A stretch of 5,688 nucleotides of DNA from Verrucomicrobiales bacterium (GTDB lineage: Bacteria > Verrucomicrobiota > Verrucomicrobiia > Methylacidiphilales > JAAUTS01): contig JAITHY010000027.1 in assembly GCA_031279715.1 (NCBI GenBank), positions 1-5,688 on the forward strand, written 5' to 3'. The notes beneath the pieces are model-generated. The model ran no database searches. It worked only from the letters and a program-made list of their open reading frames with translations, and was not told where the DNA came from. Every line of letters begins with the position of its first letter. The stretch's first letter is position 1. Of the stretch, positions 1 through 5,688 are shown piece by piece. The translations under genes were made by a program, and so were the position numbers.

Positions 1-1
1 A

Positions 2-37
2 CTCCGCAAGAAAAATCCCGGCGTGGTGGTCGAGTAA
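2..37 (+). CDS. 3' end of an unidentified upstream gene
   Basis: The frame starting at base 2 reads LRKKNPGVVVE followed by TAA at 35-37. It uses C/G-ending codons like the genes downstream and looks like an ordinary C-terminus. Only 11 residues are present, so no family can be named. The stop lies 36 bp before the ATG of the TolC-like gene and no terminator is visible between them, so this gene may be the first member of the same transcript. The alternative is that this stretch is non-coding upstream sequence. Confidence 0.45.
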   Translation, partial: LRKKNPGVVVE

Positions 38-64
38 CGATTTCAAATTTTGTGTGTTTGGGAT

Positions 65-68
65 AAGG
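65..68 (+). promoter_or_regulatory. ribosome binding site deciding the start of the TolC-like gene
   Basis: AAGG lies 5 bases before ATG 74. The frame is open further upstream to a TTG at 50, but the residues from there (MCVWDKAQ) would precede an otherwise normal signal peptide. The AAGG and the signal peptide beginning MRFK both favour ATG 74. Confidence 0.55.
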
Positions 69-73
69 CGCAG

Positions 74-1366
74 ATGAGGTTCAAGATATTAACATGGTTG
101 CTGTGTTTGGCAATGGGATGCATCACCGCTGAGGGTGAGGAAACCACCGATGACTTCGCCCCCGCAACAATGCTGACTTGGGAGGAGTGCGTCCAGCTCG
201 CGGCCACGCACAATCCCGCTCTTGAGTCTTCCCGCAACAATGTCCTCAACGCTGACGCTGTCCGCAAGGCGTCTTATTCCAATCTGTATCCGCAAATCCG
301 GGCCAGTGTCAGCGGCAATCGCGCCTACAACGAACGCGACGGCGTCACCAACTACGGCAACAGCTTCTCCGCTCAACTGTCGCTGACGCAGACCATCTTC
401 GACGGCCTTTCCACACAGGCCGGCATTGACCGCGCCCGCGCGCAGCTTAATTACAGTTACGCCAGCCTCAACTCGCAAAAAGCCGCCACCAGTTACGCGT
501 TGAAAGCCGCCTTCGCCCAACTCCTCTACGCGCAGCGACTCGTCGAGACCAACCGTAACATTCTCGCCATGCGCCAGCAAACCGAGCGATACATCGGCTT
601 GCGATTTGAAGGCGGATTGGAAAACAAAGGCAACTGGCTGGTTACCATCGCCAGCCGTGACCAGGCTCAATTTGACTTCAAACAAGCCATCCGCAACCGC
701 GAAGTCTCCGAGCAGCAACTGCTGACCATCATCGGCAAGCTTGAACTGCCGCGCCCTGTCACCGTCAGCGGCACCTTGCAAACCAGTTCGCTGCTGGTGA
801 AGCCCGACTTCGACAAGCTCGCGTTGCAAACGCCCGCCTATTTCCAATACCAAGCCCAGGTCGAAGCCGCCCGCGCCGGCGTGCAAATCGCCGAGAGCGG
901 TTGGTATCCCACCATCAGCGCCAGCATTTCCGGCGGTGTGTCGGGAGACAGTTTTTTCCCGCGCGACACCGCCGCCGCCAGCGGCGGCATCAGCGTCAGC
1001 TACGCGCTGTTCAACGGAGGACAGACGTATTTCAACGTCGCCGCGTCGCAAGCCAACTTGCGCCAAACCCTCGCCCAACTGCGCGGCGGCGCCAATCAAG
1101 CGGCGCTGACACTGGCGCAGGCGTTCAAATCCTGCATTGATGCCGTGGAGTTCATTCCCGTGCAAACCATGCAACTGGAGGCGGCGGAGTTGCGCTATAA
1201 AATCTACGGCGTGCTGTATGAAAACGGCAAGGCCTCTTTCCAAGACTACAACACCATCACGGACTCCTGGGTCAACCAGCAAACCCGCCACCTCGCAGCG
1301 CAGCGTGACGCGGTCATTCAGGAGGCCAACTGGGAGCAAGCGCGCGGATTGGGGGCAATACCATGA
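74..1366 (+). CDS. TolC-family outer-membrane efflux channel
   Basis: This 430-residue protein is predicted to be the outer-membrane exit duct of the tripartite exporter encoded here. It starts with a signal peptide: MRFK, a hydrophobic stretch to about residue 15, and a plausible signal peptidase I cut after ITA at 19. Two outer membrane efflux protein (OEP) repeats follow, at about 35-225 and 245-425. The first opens with LTWEECVQLAATHNPAL, the usual start of this family. The internal duplication typical of TolC is visible: SNLYPQIRASVSG near residue 69 matches SGWYPTISASISG near 275, and TIFDG near 107 matches ALFNGG near 311. These are the helix-strand junctions of the two half-barrels. 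Length is normal for the family. The stop overlaps the adaptor ATG (ATGA), which suggests translational coupling. Cys16 follows LAMG, a poor lipobox, so a lipoprotein form as in OprM is possible but not favoured. The family is clear; the symbol is withheld because many paralogues exist. Confidence 0.93.
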   Translation: MRFKILTWLLCLAMGCITAEGEETTDDFAPATMLTWEECVQLAATHNPALESSRNNVLNADAVRKASYSNLYPQIRASVSGNRAYNERDGVTNYGNSFSAQLSLTQTIFDGLSTQAGIDRARAQLNYSYASLNSQKAATSYALKAAFAQLLYAQRLVETNRNILAMRQQTERYIGLRFEGGLENKGNWLVTIASRDQAQFDFKQAIRNREVSEQQLLTIIGKLELPRPVTVSGTLQTSSLLVKPDFDKLALQTPAYFQYQAQVEAARAGVQIAESGWYPTISASISGGVSGDSFFPRDTAAASGGISVSYALFNGGQTYFNVAASQANLRQTLAQLRGGANQAALTLAQAFKSCIDAVEFIPVQTMQLEAAELRYKIYGVLYENGKASFQDYNTITDSWVNQQTRHLAAQRDAVIQEANWEQARGLGAIP

Positions 1367-2367
1367 AAGAACAACTCAAAAAATATTCTCGCAACAAATT
1401 CGCCTGGCTCACCGTCAGCGTCCTGATTGTGGCCGCCGCCGGTTATTGGTGGTGGCAGCGTCCCAAAGTGTCCGACCAGTTTGACTATGTCAAAGTCGAG
1501 CGGGGCGGCATCCGCGTGCTCCTCCAAGAAACCGGCAACCTGGCCGCTGAACATCGCCTGAGCGTCACCTCACCAATAGCGGGGCGGGTCGAAGACATCG
1601 TCGCCAAGGAAGGCGGCGATGTGAAAAAGGGCAATATCCTCGCGTGGATTAGCTCCACCGAACGGGCCACTGTCATTGACGCCGCCCGCGCCCGCGGCGA
1701 GGCGGAGGTCAAATTCTGGTCGGAAATATACAAACCCGCGCCACTCATCGCGCCGTTGGACGGGCACCTCATCGCGCTGTCCGTCGTCCCCGGCCAGGTC
1801 GTCTCCGCCCAGCAAACCGTCTTCGTCATGTCCGACCGCCTCATCCTCCTCGCTTATGTTGACGAAACCGACCTGCACAGCATCAGACCCGAACAACGGG
1901 TTGAGTTCACCCTCAGCGGTTTTTCCGAAAAAATCCGGCTCACCGGCAGCGTTTTTCAAATCGCCTACGACTCAACCAATGTTAACAACGTCACGACTTA
2001 CATGGTCAAAGTCGCCATCGACAACCCGCCCGACTATCTCCGCAGCGGACTGACCGCTGACGTGTATTTCGTGATTGATGAAGTCGGGGACGTGCTGAAA
2101 ATTCCCTCCGAATTCATCTCCGTCAACCATACCGTCCTCGTCGCCACCTCCGAGAAAAACAAGCCCGAACTTCGCAAAATCCGTACCGGTGTCAGCGACG
2201 GCGGCTTCACCGAAGTCACTGCCGGTCTTGTCGAGGGCGATTGGGTCGCCCGTCCAAAATTTAATATGAAAGGCGCGCAACAAGGCTTCTCCTTCGGCCC
2301 AAAATTTGACAACACCAAACGCAATACCGGCGGTGGCAATCGTCCCTCCGGCGGTGGCTCCCGCTGA
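1363..2367 (+). CDS. MacA/HlyD-type periplasmic adaptor (membrane fusion protein)
   Basis: This 334-residue adaptor should link the MacB transporter to the TolC-like channel. Residues 1-14 are basic, and 15-31 form one inner-membrane anchor ending in YWWW. The two halves of a lipoyl-like domain are at about 66-98 (SPIAGRVEDIVAKEGGDVKKG) and 127-159 (PLIAPLDGHLIALSVVPGQVV). A beta-barrel domain follows at about 160-240 (VDETDLHSIRPEQRVEF, then RSGLTADVYF), then a membrane-proximal domain at about 240-300 (VLKIPSEFI, then TGVSDGGFTEVTAGLVEGDWV). The last 20 residues are a Gly/Ser/Arg-rich tail. Only about 28 residues join the lipoyl halves, so the coiled-coil hairpin that normally reaches the channel is very short. 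The protein is also shorter than E. coli MacA (about 370 residues). A GGGGG run 7 bases before ATG 1363 may serve as ribosome binding site. The adaptor family is certain from sequence; MacA-like function is inferred from the macB gene next door. Confidence 0.92.
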   Translation: MKEQLKKYSRNKFAWLTVSVLIVAAAGYWWWQRPKVSDQFDYVKVERGGIRVLLQETGNLAAEHRLSVTSPIAGRVEDIVAKEGGDVKKGNILAWISSTERATVIDAARARGEAEVKFWSEIYKPAPLIAPLDGHLIALSVVPGQVVSAQQTVFVMSDRLILLAYVDETDLHSIRPEQRVEFTLSGFSEKIRLTGSVFQIAYDSTNVNNVTTYMVKVAIDNPPDYLRSGLTADVYFVIDEVGDVLKIPSEFISVNHTVLVATSEKNKPELRKIRTGVSDGGFTEVTAGLVEGDWVARPKFNMKGAQQGFSFGPKFDNTKRNTGGGNRPSGGGSR

Positions 2368-2372
2368 ACATC

Positions 2373-4331
2373 ATGATTGCCCTCGAAAATATTTGCAAAT
2401 CCTATGTCATGGGCGATCACACAGTCAACGCCCTGCAAGGCATCTCGCTGACCATCAGGCAAGGTGAGTTTGTCTCCCTCATCGGCGCCAGCGGCAGCGG
2501 CAAGTCCACCTTGCTCCACGTCATCGGACTCCTTGACCGCCCCGATTCCGGCACGCTGACCATCAACGGGCGCGACATCTCCGCCCTGAGTGACGACGAA
2601 ATCTCCCAACTCCGCTCCGAAAACATCGGCTTTGTCTTCCAGCAATTTCATTTGCTCAAACGGTTTACCGCCCTGGAAAATGTCGAACTCCCGCTGATCT
2701 ATGCCAAGGGTGACCGTCACGCCGCCGCGCCGCTGACATTGTTGGAGCGCGTCGGCCTGGGGCACCGCTACCACCACAAACCCAACGAACTCTCCGGCGG
2801 TCAGCAGCAGCGTGTCGCCATCGCCCGCGCCCTCATCCGCAAACCGAGCATCGTTCTCGCTGACGAACCCACCGGCAACCTCGACTCCCAGAGCGGCGAG
2901 GAAATCATGAAACTGCTGCGCGAATTGCACGGCGAAGGCTTCACCGTCATCCTCGTCACCCACGAACCCGACATCGCCGCTAACGCTGACCGCGTTATCC
3001 GCATCCACGACGGCAAAGTAGTCGAGGACACCCGCAAGCCCGGCACCATGCGCCACGCCCCCCCAGCCATCGACACCGCTGTCCCTGACGCCCAAAAATC
3101 CGAGCTTCCCTGGCACATGTGGCGGCTCAATTTGCGCCAGGCCATTCGCGGCTTGCTTGGCAACAAACTCCGCACCGCGCTGTCAGCGCTGGGTGTCATC
3201 ATTGGCGTCGCCGCGGTCATTGTCATGCTTGCGCTGGGCGACGGCGCACAAGCTTCCGTCAAACAACAACTCTCCCGCCTCGGCTCCAACCGCGTCACCA
3301 TCCGCCCCGCCCCGCAAAAAGTCGCCGGCGTCAAAAGCGCGCGTGGCGCCGTCACCCGCCTCACCCTCGCCTCCGCCTTGAGCGTCGAGGGCAAAATCCC
3401 CAACGTCACCGGCGTCACCGCCGGCGTCAGCGGGCGCGGCATCCAGGTTGTTTACGGCAACAAAAACACCAACACCAACATTTACGGCGTGCTCCCTGGC
3501 AACGAGCAAGTTTACAGTGAGACCCCCCAGTATGGACGCTACCTGACCATGACGGAATGTTATGAGCGCTCCCGGGTCGCTGTGCTTGGCACCACCGTCG
3601 TCAAGGACTTGTTTGGCATGGAAAATCCCATTGGCAAAGACATCATCATCAACAAAGTGCCGTTCAAAGTCATCGGCGTCCTCCCCAGCAAAGGCTCCAA
3701 CGGACCCTGGGACGACGATGACAAAATCATGATACCGCTGCAAACCGCCATGTACCGCGTTCTCGGCAGACAATACGTTGAGCAAATCGACGTTAGCGCC
3801 GCCACTGACGGTGACATCGACCAAGTCATGGGTGACTTGCTGAAACTCTCCCGCACCTGGCCGCGCATTCCCAACACCATTGGTGACAGCTACCAAGTCA
3901 GCGACTATCGCCAATTCGTCGACGCCATGAAGGGCATGACCAACACCATGTCCACCCTGCTGGCGAGCGTCGCCGCCATCTCGCTGATAGTGGGTGGAAT
4001 CGGCATTATGAACATCATGCTCGTCAGCGTCACCGAACGCACCCGCGAAATCGGTCTCCGCAAAGCCATTGGCGCGCGCGCCCGCGACATCCAAACGCAA
4101 TTTCTAATCGAGTCCGTGGTATTGTGCGTCACCGGCGGCATCGCTGGCATCGCCTTTGGCTGGGCGATCATTCTCATCATCAGTTGCAGCCAAGGCTGGA
4201 TGCTCACCCCCAGCGTCATGGCGGTGGCAATCTCAACGGGTTTTTCCGGTCTGGTGGGCATTTGTTTCGGCTACTGGCCCGCCCTCCAGGCCTCCCGCCT
4301 CGACCCAATAGAGGCGTTGCGTTACGAATAA
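2373..4331 (+). CDS. macB: MacB-type ABC transporter, ATPase fused to permease
   Basis: This 652-residue protein matches the layout and size of MacB (E. coli about 648). The N-terminal ATPase has Walker A GASGSGKST at 38-46, a Q-loop in FVFQQF at 88-92, the signature LSGGQQQR at 140-147, Walker B IVLADEP at 160-166 with Glu165, the D-loop NLD, and the switch His197 in VTHEP. A linker at about 220-250 leads to a first membrane helix at 266-288 and a large periplasmic domain to about 520. Three further helices follow near 527-551, 579-605 and 614-632. Between the second and third lies the conserved FtsX-type segment VTERTREIGLRKAIGAR, and the C-terminus ends in PALQASRLDPIEALRYE. No key residue is missing. 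MacB works as a dimer by mechanotransmission, driving export through adaptor and channel rather than across the inner membrane. The gene starts 5 bp after the adaptor stop; its ribosome site is weak, so it may rely on coupling. Substrate is unknown. Confidence 0.95.
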   Translation: MIALENICKSYVMGDHTVNALQGISLTIRQGEFVSLIGASGSGKSTLLHVIGLLDRPDSGTLTINGRDISALSDDEISQLRSENIGFVFQQFHLLKRFTALENVELPLIYAKGDRHAAAPLTLLERVGLGHRYHHKPNELSGGQQQRVAIARALIRKPSIVLADEPTGNLDSQSGEEIMKLLRELHGEGFTVILVTHEPDIAANADRVIRIHDGKVVEDTRKPGTMRHAPPAIDTAVPDAQKSELPWHMWRLNLRQAIRGLLGNKLRTALSALGVIIGVAAVIVMLALGDGAQASVKQQLSRLGSNRVTIRPAPQKVAGVKSARGAVTRLTLASALSVEGKIPNVTGVTAGVSGRGIQVVYGNKNTNTNIYGVLPGNEQVYSETPQYGRYLTMTECYERSRVAVLGTTVVKDLFGMENPIGKDIIINKVPFKVIGVLPSKGSNGPWDDDDKIMIPLQTAMYRVLGRQYVEQIDVSAATDGDIDQVMGDLLKLSRTWPRIPNTIGDSYQVSDYRQFVDAMKGMTNTMSTLLASVAAISLIVGGIGIMNIMLVSVTERTREIGLRKAIGARARDIQTQFLIESVVLCVTGGIAGIAFGWAIILIISCSQGWMLTPSVMAVAISTGFSGLVGICFGYWPALQASRLDPIEALRYE

Positions 4332-4334
4332 AAA

Positions 4335-4504
4335 TTGGCACGGCGCGAGGGAATTGAGTTCTCGCATCCTTTGCGAATCGTCGTTGATGATTTTCCCGTA
4401 ATGGTATCGCTTGAATCACCTGATGACAAAAGAGACACGATTTGGTGGTTTCCGCTGACAAACTTGAATTTGTCGCGGAGGATTTGCTCAAGCAGGGGGC
4501 GTGA
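4335..4504 (+). pseudogene. possible frameshifted gene remnant behind macB
   Basis: Two overlapping frames look like pieces of one protein. The first, in the macB frame just after its stop, reads IEFSHPLRIVVDDFPVMV and on to SPDDKRD near 4435. The second continues from base 4439 as DLVVSADKLEFVAEDLLKQG, then A and TGA at 4502-4504. One missing base near 4437 would join them. Neither frame has a credible start codon or ribosome site. I recognise no family. The second half also contains a strong hairpin (4451-4479), so the whole stretch may instead be a non-coding 3' region of the operon that looks coding by chance. Confidence 0.2.
4451..4479. repeat. long imperfect hairpin between macB and tRNA-Glu
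   Basis: TCCGC, an unpaired T at 4456, then GACAAA (4457-4462) pair with TTTGTC (4469-4474) and GCGGA (4475-4479) around a CTTGAA loop. That gives 11 base pairs with a single bulge. There is no T-run on either side, so it is not a standard intrinsic terminator in either direction. It sits between the converging macB and tRNA-Glu genes and could stabilise or end the macB transcript. Two smaller hairpins, GCGAG/CTCGC (4345-4349 with 4361-4365) and TCGCA/TGCGA (4362-4366 with 4372-4376), lie upstream and exclude each other. Confidence 0.5.
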
Positions 4505-4566
4505 TCACGAATACACAATCAATTTCAAGAAACCGGACAGCCGCTGAAGCCTTGATAAATAAAGAG

Positions 4567-4639
4567 CGACCCTAACGGGATTCGAACCCGTGTCGCATCC
4601 GTGAAAGGGATGTGTCCTAGGCCTCTAGACGATAGGGTC
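4567..4639 (-). tRNA. tRNA-Glu(UUC)
   Basis: Read on the minus strand, a full cloverleaf of 73 bases folds. The acceptor is GACCCTA with TAGGGTC, and the D stem is GTCT/GGAC with one G-T pair. The anticodon stem is CATCC/GGATG around CTTTCAC, and the T arm is ACGGG-TTCGAAT-CCCGT. The anticodon TTC is at 4603-4605 and the discriminator base is G, as usual for glutamate. CCA is not encoded; CTCTTT follows. The gene converges on the exporter operon. Besides translation, bacterial tRNA-Glu commonly supplies haem synthesis through GluTR. Confidence 0.97.
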
Positions 4640-4655
4640 GTGTAAAGGGTCAAAT

Positions 4656-4684
4656 ATAAAAGCATAGCCGGTTATGGGTGACAA
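4656..4684 (-). promoter_or_regulatory. candidate promoter of tRNA-Glu
   Basis: On the minus strand, TTGTCA (4679-4684) and TTTTAT (4656-4661) are separated by 17 bases, and the spacer ends in TGC, giving an extended -10 element. Transcription would begin near 4649, about 10 bases before the mature tRNA. Position and spacing fit sigma-70 type promoters; activity is inferred. Confidence 0.5.
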
Positions 4685-4736
4685 TATTTTTTTCATAAAA
4701 TTTTCTCTTTTGCCGAAAAACAGGGGTAGTAAGAAG

Positions 4737-4760
4737 CAACTCCGCAGGAGTTGTTTTTTT
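4737..4760 (+). terminator. intrinsic terminator on the plus strand
   Basis: CAACTCC (4737-4743), a GCA loop and GGAGTTG (4747-4753) form a perfect 7-bp stem followed directly by seven T. The minus strand has no T-run after the stem, so it acts on plus-strand transcripts only. The nearest plus-strand gene upstream is macB, which ends about 400 bases earlier with the oppositely oriented tRNA-Glu between. Either exporter readthrough or an unrecognised short transcript ends here. Confidence 0.75.
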
Positions 4761-4831
4761 ATTGGGGATTTGCCGAAATCCGCCATATTGAGGAACAAAC
4801 AAATCAATCAATCGAAGCGAGGCGACTGTTC

Positions 4832-5020
4832 TTGAGCGGAGAATGCCAGACATTGATTGAAATTAACCATGACACACTGTTCCGTTTGCAAGTTTTGGTT
4901 TTGAGAGGCGCTGACAGTGAGCATCTTGACTTTGCCTGCGTTGTTTTGCACGGTAATGAAGTCGCGGGATTGGTGTGGCAAATAAATGAGATTGGAATGA
5001 CTCTCGGTGGATTTTATTAA
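4832..5020 (+). CDS. orphan small reading frame, unrecognised
   Basis: This frame gives 62 residues from TTG 4832, with GAGG nine bases upstream. It remains open back to TTG 4751, but that codon lies inside the terminator stem. The product contains TLIEINHDTLFRLQVLVLRG and VVLHGNEVAGLVWQINEIG. Alternating polar and hydrophobic residues suggest beta strands; there is no membrane segment or signal. I recognise no family. There is no ATG start, it is flanked by a terminator and a tRNA promoter, and it is AT-richer than the exporter genes. It could be a small real gene, the surviving 3' end of a decayed one, or chance. Confidence 0.25.
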   Translation: MSGECQTLIEINHDTLFRLQVLVLRGADSEHLDFACVVLHGNEVAGLVWQINEIGMTLGGFY

Positions 5021-5038
5021 AAAATCTGCGATACAGTC

Positions 5039-5069
5039 TTGACATCGGCTGGATTCTTTAGCAAATTAT
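5039..5069 (+). promoter_or_regulatory. candidate promoter of tRNA-Lys
   Basis: A consensus -35 TTGACA (5039-5044) is followed 19 bases later by AATTAT (5064-5069), four of six matches to a -10 box. The spacing is longer than ideal; CAAATT at 17 bases is the weaker alternative. Transcription would start near 5076, about 20 bases before the tRNA. Confidence 0.4.
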
Positions 5070-5074
5070 CCACA

Positions 5075-5089
5075 CCGATTTTTTATCGG
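5075..5089 (+). repeat. small hairpin just upstream of tRNA-Lys
   Basis: CCGAT (5075-5079), five T and ATCGG (5085-5089) form a 5-bp hairpin ending 8 bases before the tRNA-Lys 5' end. It lies at or just after the predicted transcription start, so it would be in the 5' leader removed by RNase P. It may be incidental. Confidence 0.35.
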
Positions 5090-5097
5090 GCTGCCAC

Positions 5098-5169
5098 AGG
5101 CTGATAGCTCAATGGTAGAGCAGTACCCTTTTAAGGTATTGGTTCTGGGTTCGAGTCCCAGTCAGCCTA
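5098..5169 (+). tRNA. tRNA-Lys(UUU)
   Basis: A 72-base cloverleaf folds completely. The acceptor AGGCTGA pairs with TCAGCCT without mismatch, and the D stem is GCTC/GAGC. The anticodon stem is GTACC/GGTAT around CTTTTAA, and the T arm is CTGGG-TTCGAGT-CCCAG. The anticodon TTT is at 5130-5132 and the discriminator base is A. The first acceptor pair is A-T rather than the commoner G-C. CCA is not encoded; CTCTTC follows. Confidence 0.97.
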
Positions 5170-5174
5170 CTCTT

Positions 5175-5205
5175 CTCATTGAAAATCAATGAGTTGTGAT
5201 TTTTA
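5175..5205 (+). terminator. probable terminator of tRNA-Lys
   Basis: CTCATTG (5175-5181), an AAAAT loop and CAATGAG (5187-5193) form a perfect 7-bp stem six bases behind the tRNA. The following TTGTGATTTTT is T-rich but interrupted, so termination may be partial. The minus-strand side has no T-run. Confidence 0.55.
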
Positions 5206-5547
5206 GGTAGCAAATCGGCGGCAAATTTTCTTTTTTTACAATCCACTTTCAAGGCCTTGGATTGTTGTCTTTCATGTGAAATTGCAGTCGCAAAAAATAA
5301 TTTTGCCGAAGGAGGCCAAAGCCTGGTCACCGCGGAGATTTTTTAAAATCTTGTGTTTTGGAGGAGCGCTTAATTTGCTTTTCTGCGGCTTTGAATTGGG
5401 CATAATATCCACCGTTTGAAGGTGAATGATATAAGTTTTCGGCGGTTTGGGTCGGTGTTTCAGGTATGAGGCATAACTCACTCCGTTATCCTAAATGCTA
5501 CAAGCAAAAGGCATCAACCATCATCAAACTGTTTCCAGTAAAGGAAA
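5206..5547. other. intergenic region between tRNA-Lys and tRNA-Ile2
   Basis: About 340 AT-rich bases hold no gene I can support. Visible elements are an AT palindrome at 5336-5351 (AGATTTT, TT, AAAATCT), a short AGGC/GCCT hairpin near 5313-5324 and a palindromic AAGGCCTT near 5252. A minus-strand frame from GTG 5481 to 5272 gives 69 basic, Lys/Pro-rich residues with AGGA upstream, but resembles nothing known. No good promoter for tRNA-Ile2 stands out: CATAAC (5472-5477) and CATAAT (5401-5406) resemble -10 boxes but lack good -35 partners. No known structured RNA was recognised. Confidence 0.4.
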
Positions 5548-5620
<73 letters not shown>

Positions 5621-5632
5621 AAAATTCAATTC

Positions 5633-5688
5633 ATGAGTGCCTATTTTCAATTTTGGCGATGGGGTGCCAGCGCGGCGCTGACGGTGAT
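5633..5688 (+). CDS. possible 5' end of a new gene, cut by the window
   Basis: From ATG 5633 the frame reads MSAYFQFWRWGASAALTV and stays open to the window edge. Base composition returns to the GC-rich style of the exporter genes from about 5655. The start resembles a signal peptide or membrane anchor. There is no Shine-Dalgarno sequence in the 12 bases between the tRNA and the ATG, so the true start may differ. Only 18 residues are visible, so no function can be given. Confidence 0.35.
   Translation, partial: MSAYFQFWRWGASAALTV

Noticed and set aside
104..124. Lipoprotein signal (Cys16) in the channel protein
   Set aside because: LAMGC has Met at the -2 position and Ala at -3, a poor lipobox, and a signal peptidase I site after ITA is at least as good.
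89..1339. Long minus-strand open frame opposite the channel gene (416 codons)
   Set aside because: It mirrors the GC-rich codon pattern of the plus-strand gene, gives a Gly/Val/Ala/Asp-rich product without domains, and the plus-strand protein is a clear family member.
3461..3485. Short tandem-like run encoding NKNTNTNIY in macB
   Set aside because: A local low-complexity stretch inside the periplasmic domain, too short to be a functional repeat.
2034..4100. Long minus-strand frames opposite the adaptor and macB (2034-3116, 2801-3442, 3183-4100)
   Set aside because: They overlap well-recognised plus-strand genes, overlap each other, and show no family motifs.
4625..4853. Minus-strand frames of 60-67 codons upstream of and running into tRNA-Glu
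   Set aside because: They run across the tRNA-Glu promoter and, for the first, into the tRNA itself, and cross the plus-strand terminator.
5150..5240. Phage attachment site at the 3' end of tRNA-Lys
   Set aside because: No second copy of the tRNA 3' end and no integrase in the window; the hairpin behind the tRNA is better explained as a terminator.
5272..5481. Minus-strand 69-codon frame with AGGA before GTG
   Set aside because: Basic, Lys/Pro-rich product with no recognisable family, a GTG start and an AT-rich spacer setting; not enough to call a gene.

Overview
The window reads as chromosomal DNA of a Gram-negative bacterium. It encodes an outer-membrane efflux channel and a periplasmic adaptor, both of which need a double membrane. 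The coding part is GC-rich with C/G-ending codons, and the three tRNA genes do not encode their CCA ends. The style would suit a Verrucomicrobiota/PVC or deltaproteobacterial-type genome, but nothing seen fixes the phylum, so treat that as a weak guess.

Positions 1-4331 hold one tight plus-strand operon. The last codons of an unknown upstream gene end at 37. Then come a TolC-type outer-membrane factor (74-1366), a MacA/HlyD-type membrane-fusion adaptor (1363-2367) and a MacB-type ABC transporter (2373-4331). The first two genes overlap by ATGA, and the second and third are 5 bp apart. Together they encode a complete tripartite exporter: MacB hydrolyses ATP in the cytoplasm and moves its extension in the periplasm, the adaptor bridges to the channel, and the TolC-like protein crosses the outer membrane. 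In E. coli tolC lies apart from macAB, so this locus is self-contained. The substrate cannot be read from sequence; macrolides, lipopeptides, peptides or siderophores are all known for the family.

Positions 4332-5688 are visibly AT-richer and contain three separate tRNA genes: tRNA-Glu(UUC) on the minus strand (4567-4639), tRNA-Lys(UUU) on the plus strand (5098-5169) and tRNA-Ile2(CAU) on the plus strand (5548-5620). Between them lie candidate promoters, one convincing intrinsic terminator (4737-4760), several hairpins, a possible frameshifted gene remnant behind macB and an orphan reading frame (4832-5020). The last 56 bases may begin a new gene.

I see no CRISPR array, insertion sequence, integrase or defence system. 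The protein families and tRNAs are ordinary. The points most worth checking are the very short adaptor hairpin, the plus-strand terminator placed beyond an antisense tRNA gene, and the possible decayed or orphan genes between macB and tRNA-Lys.
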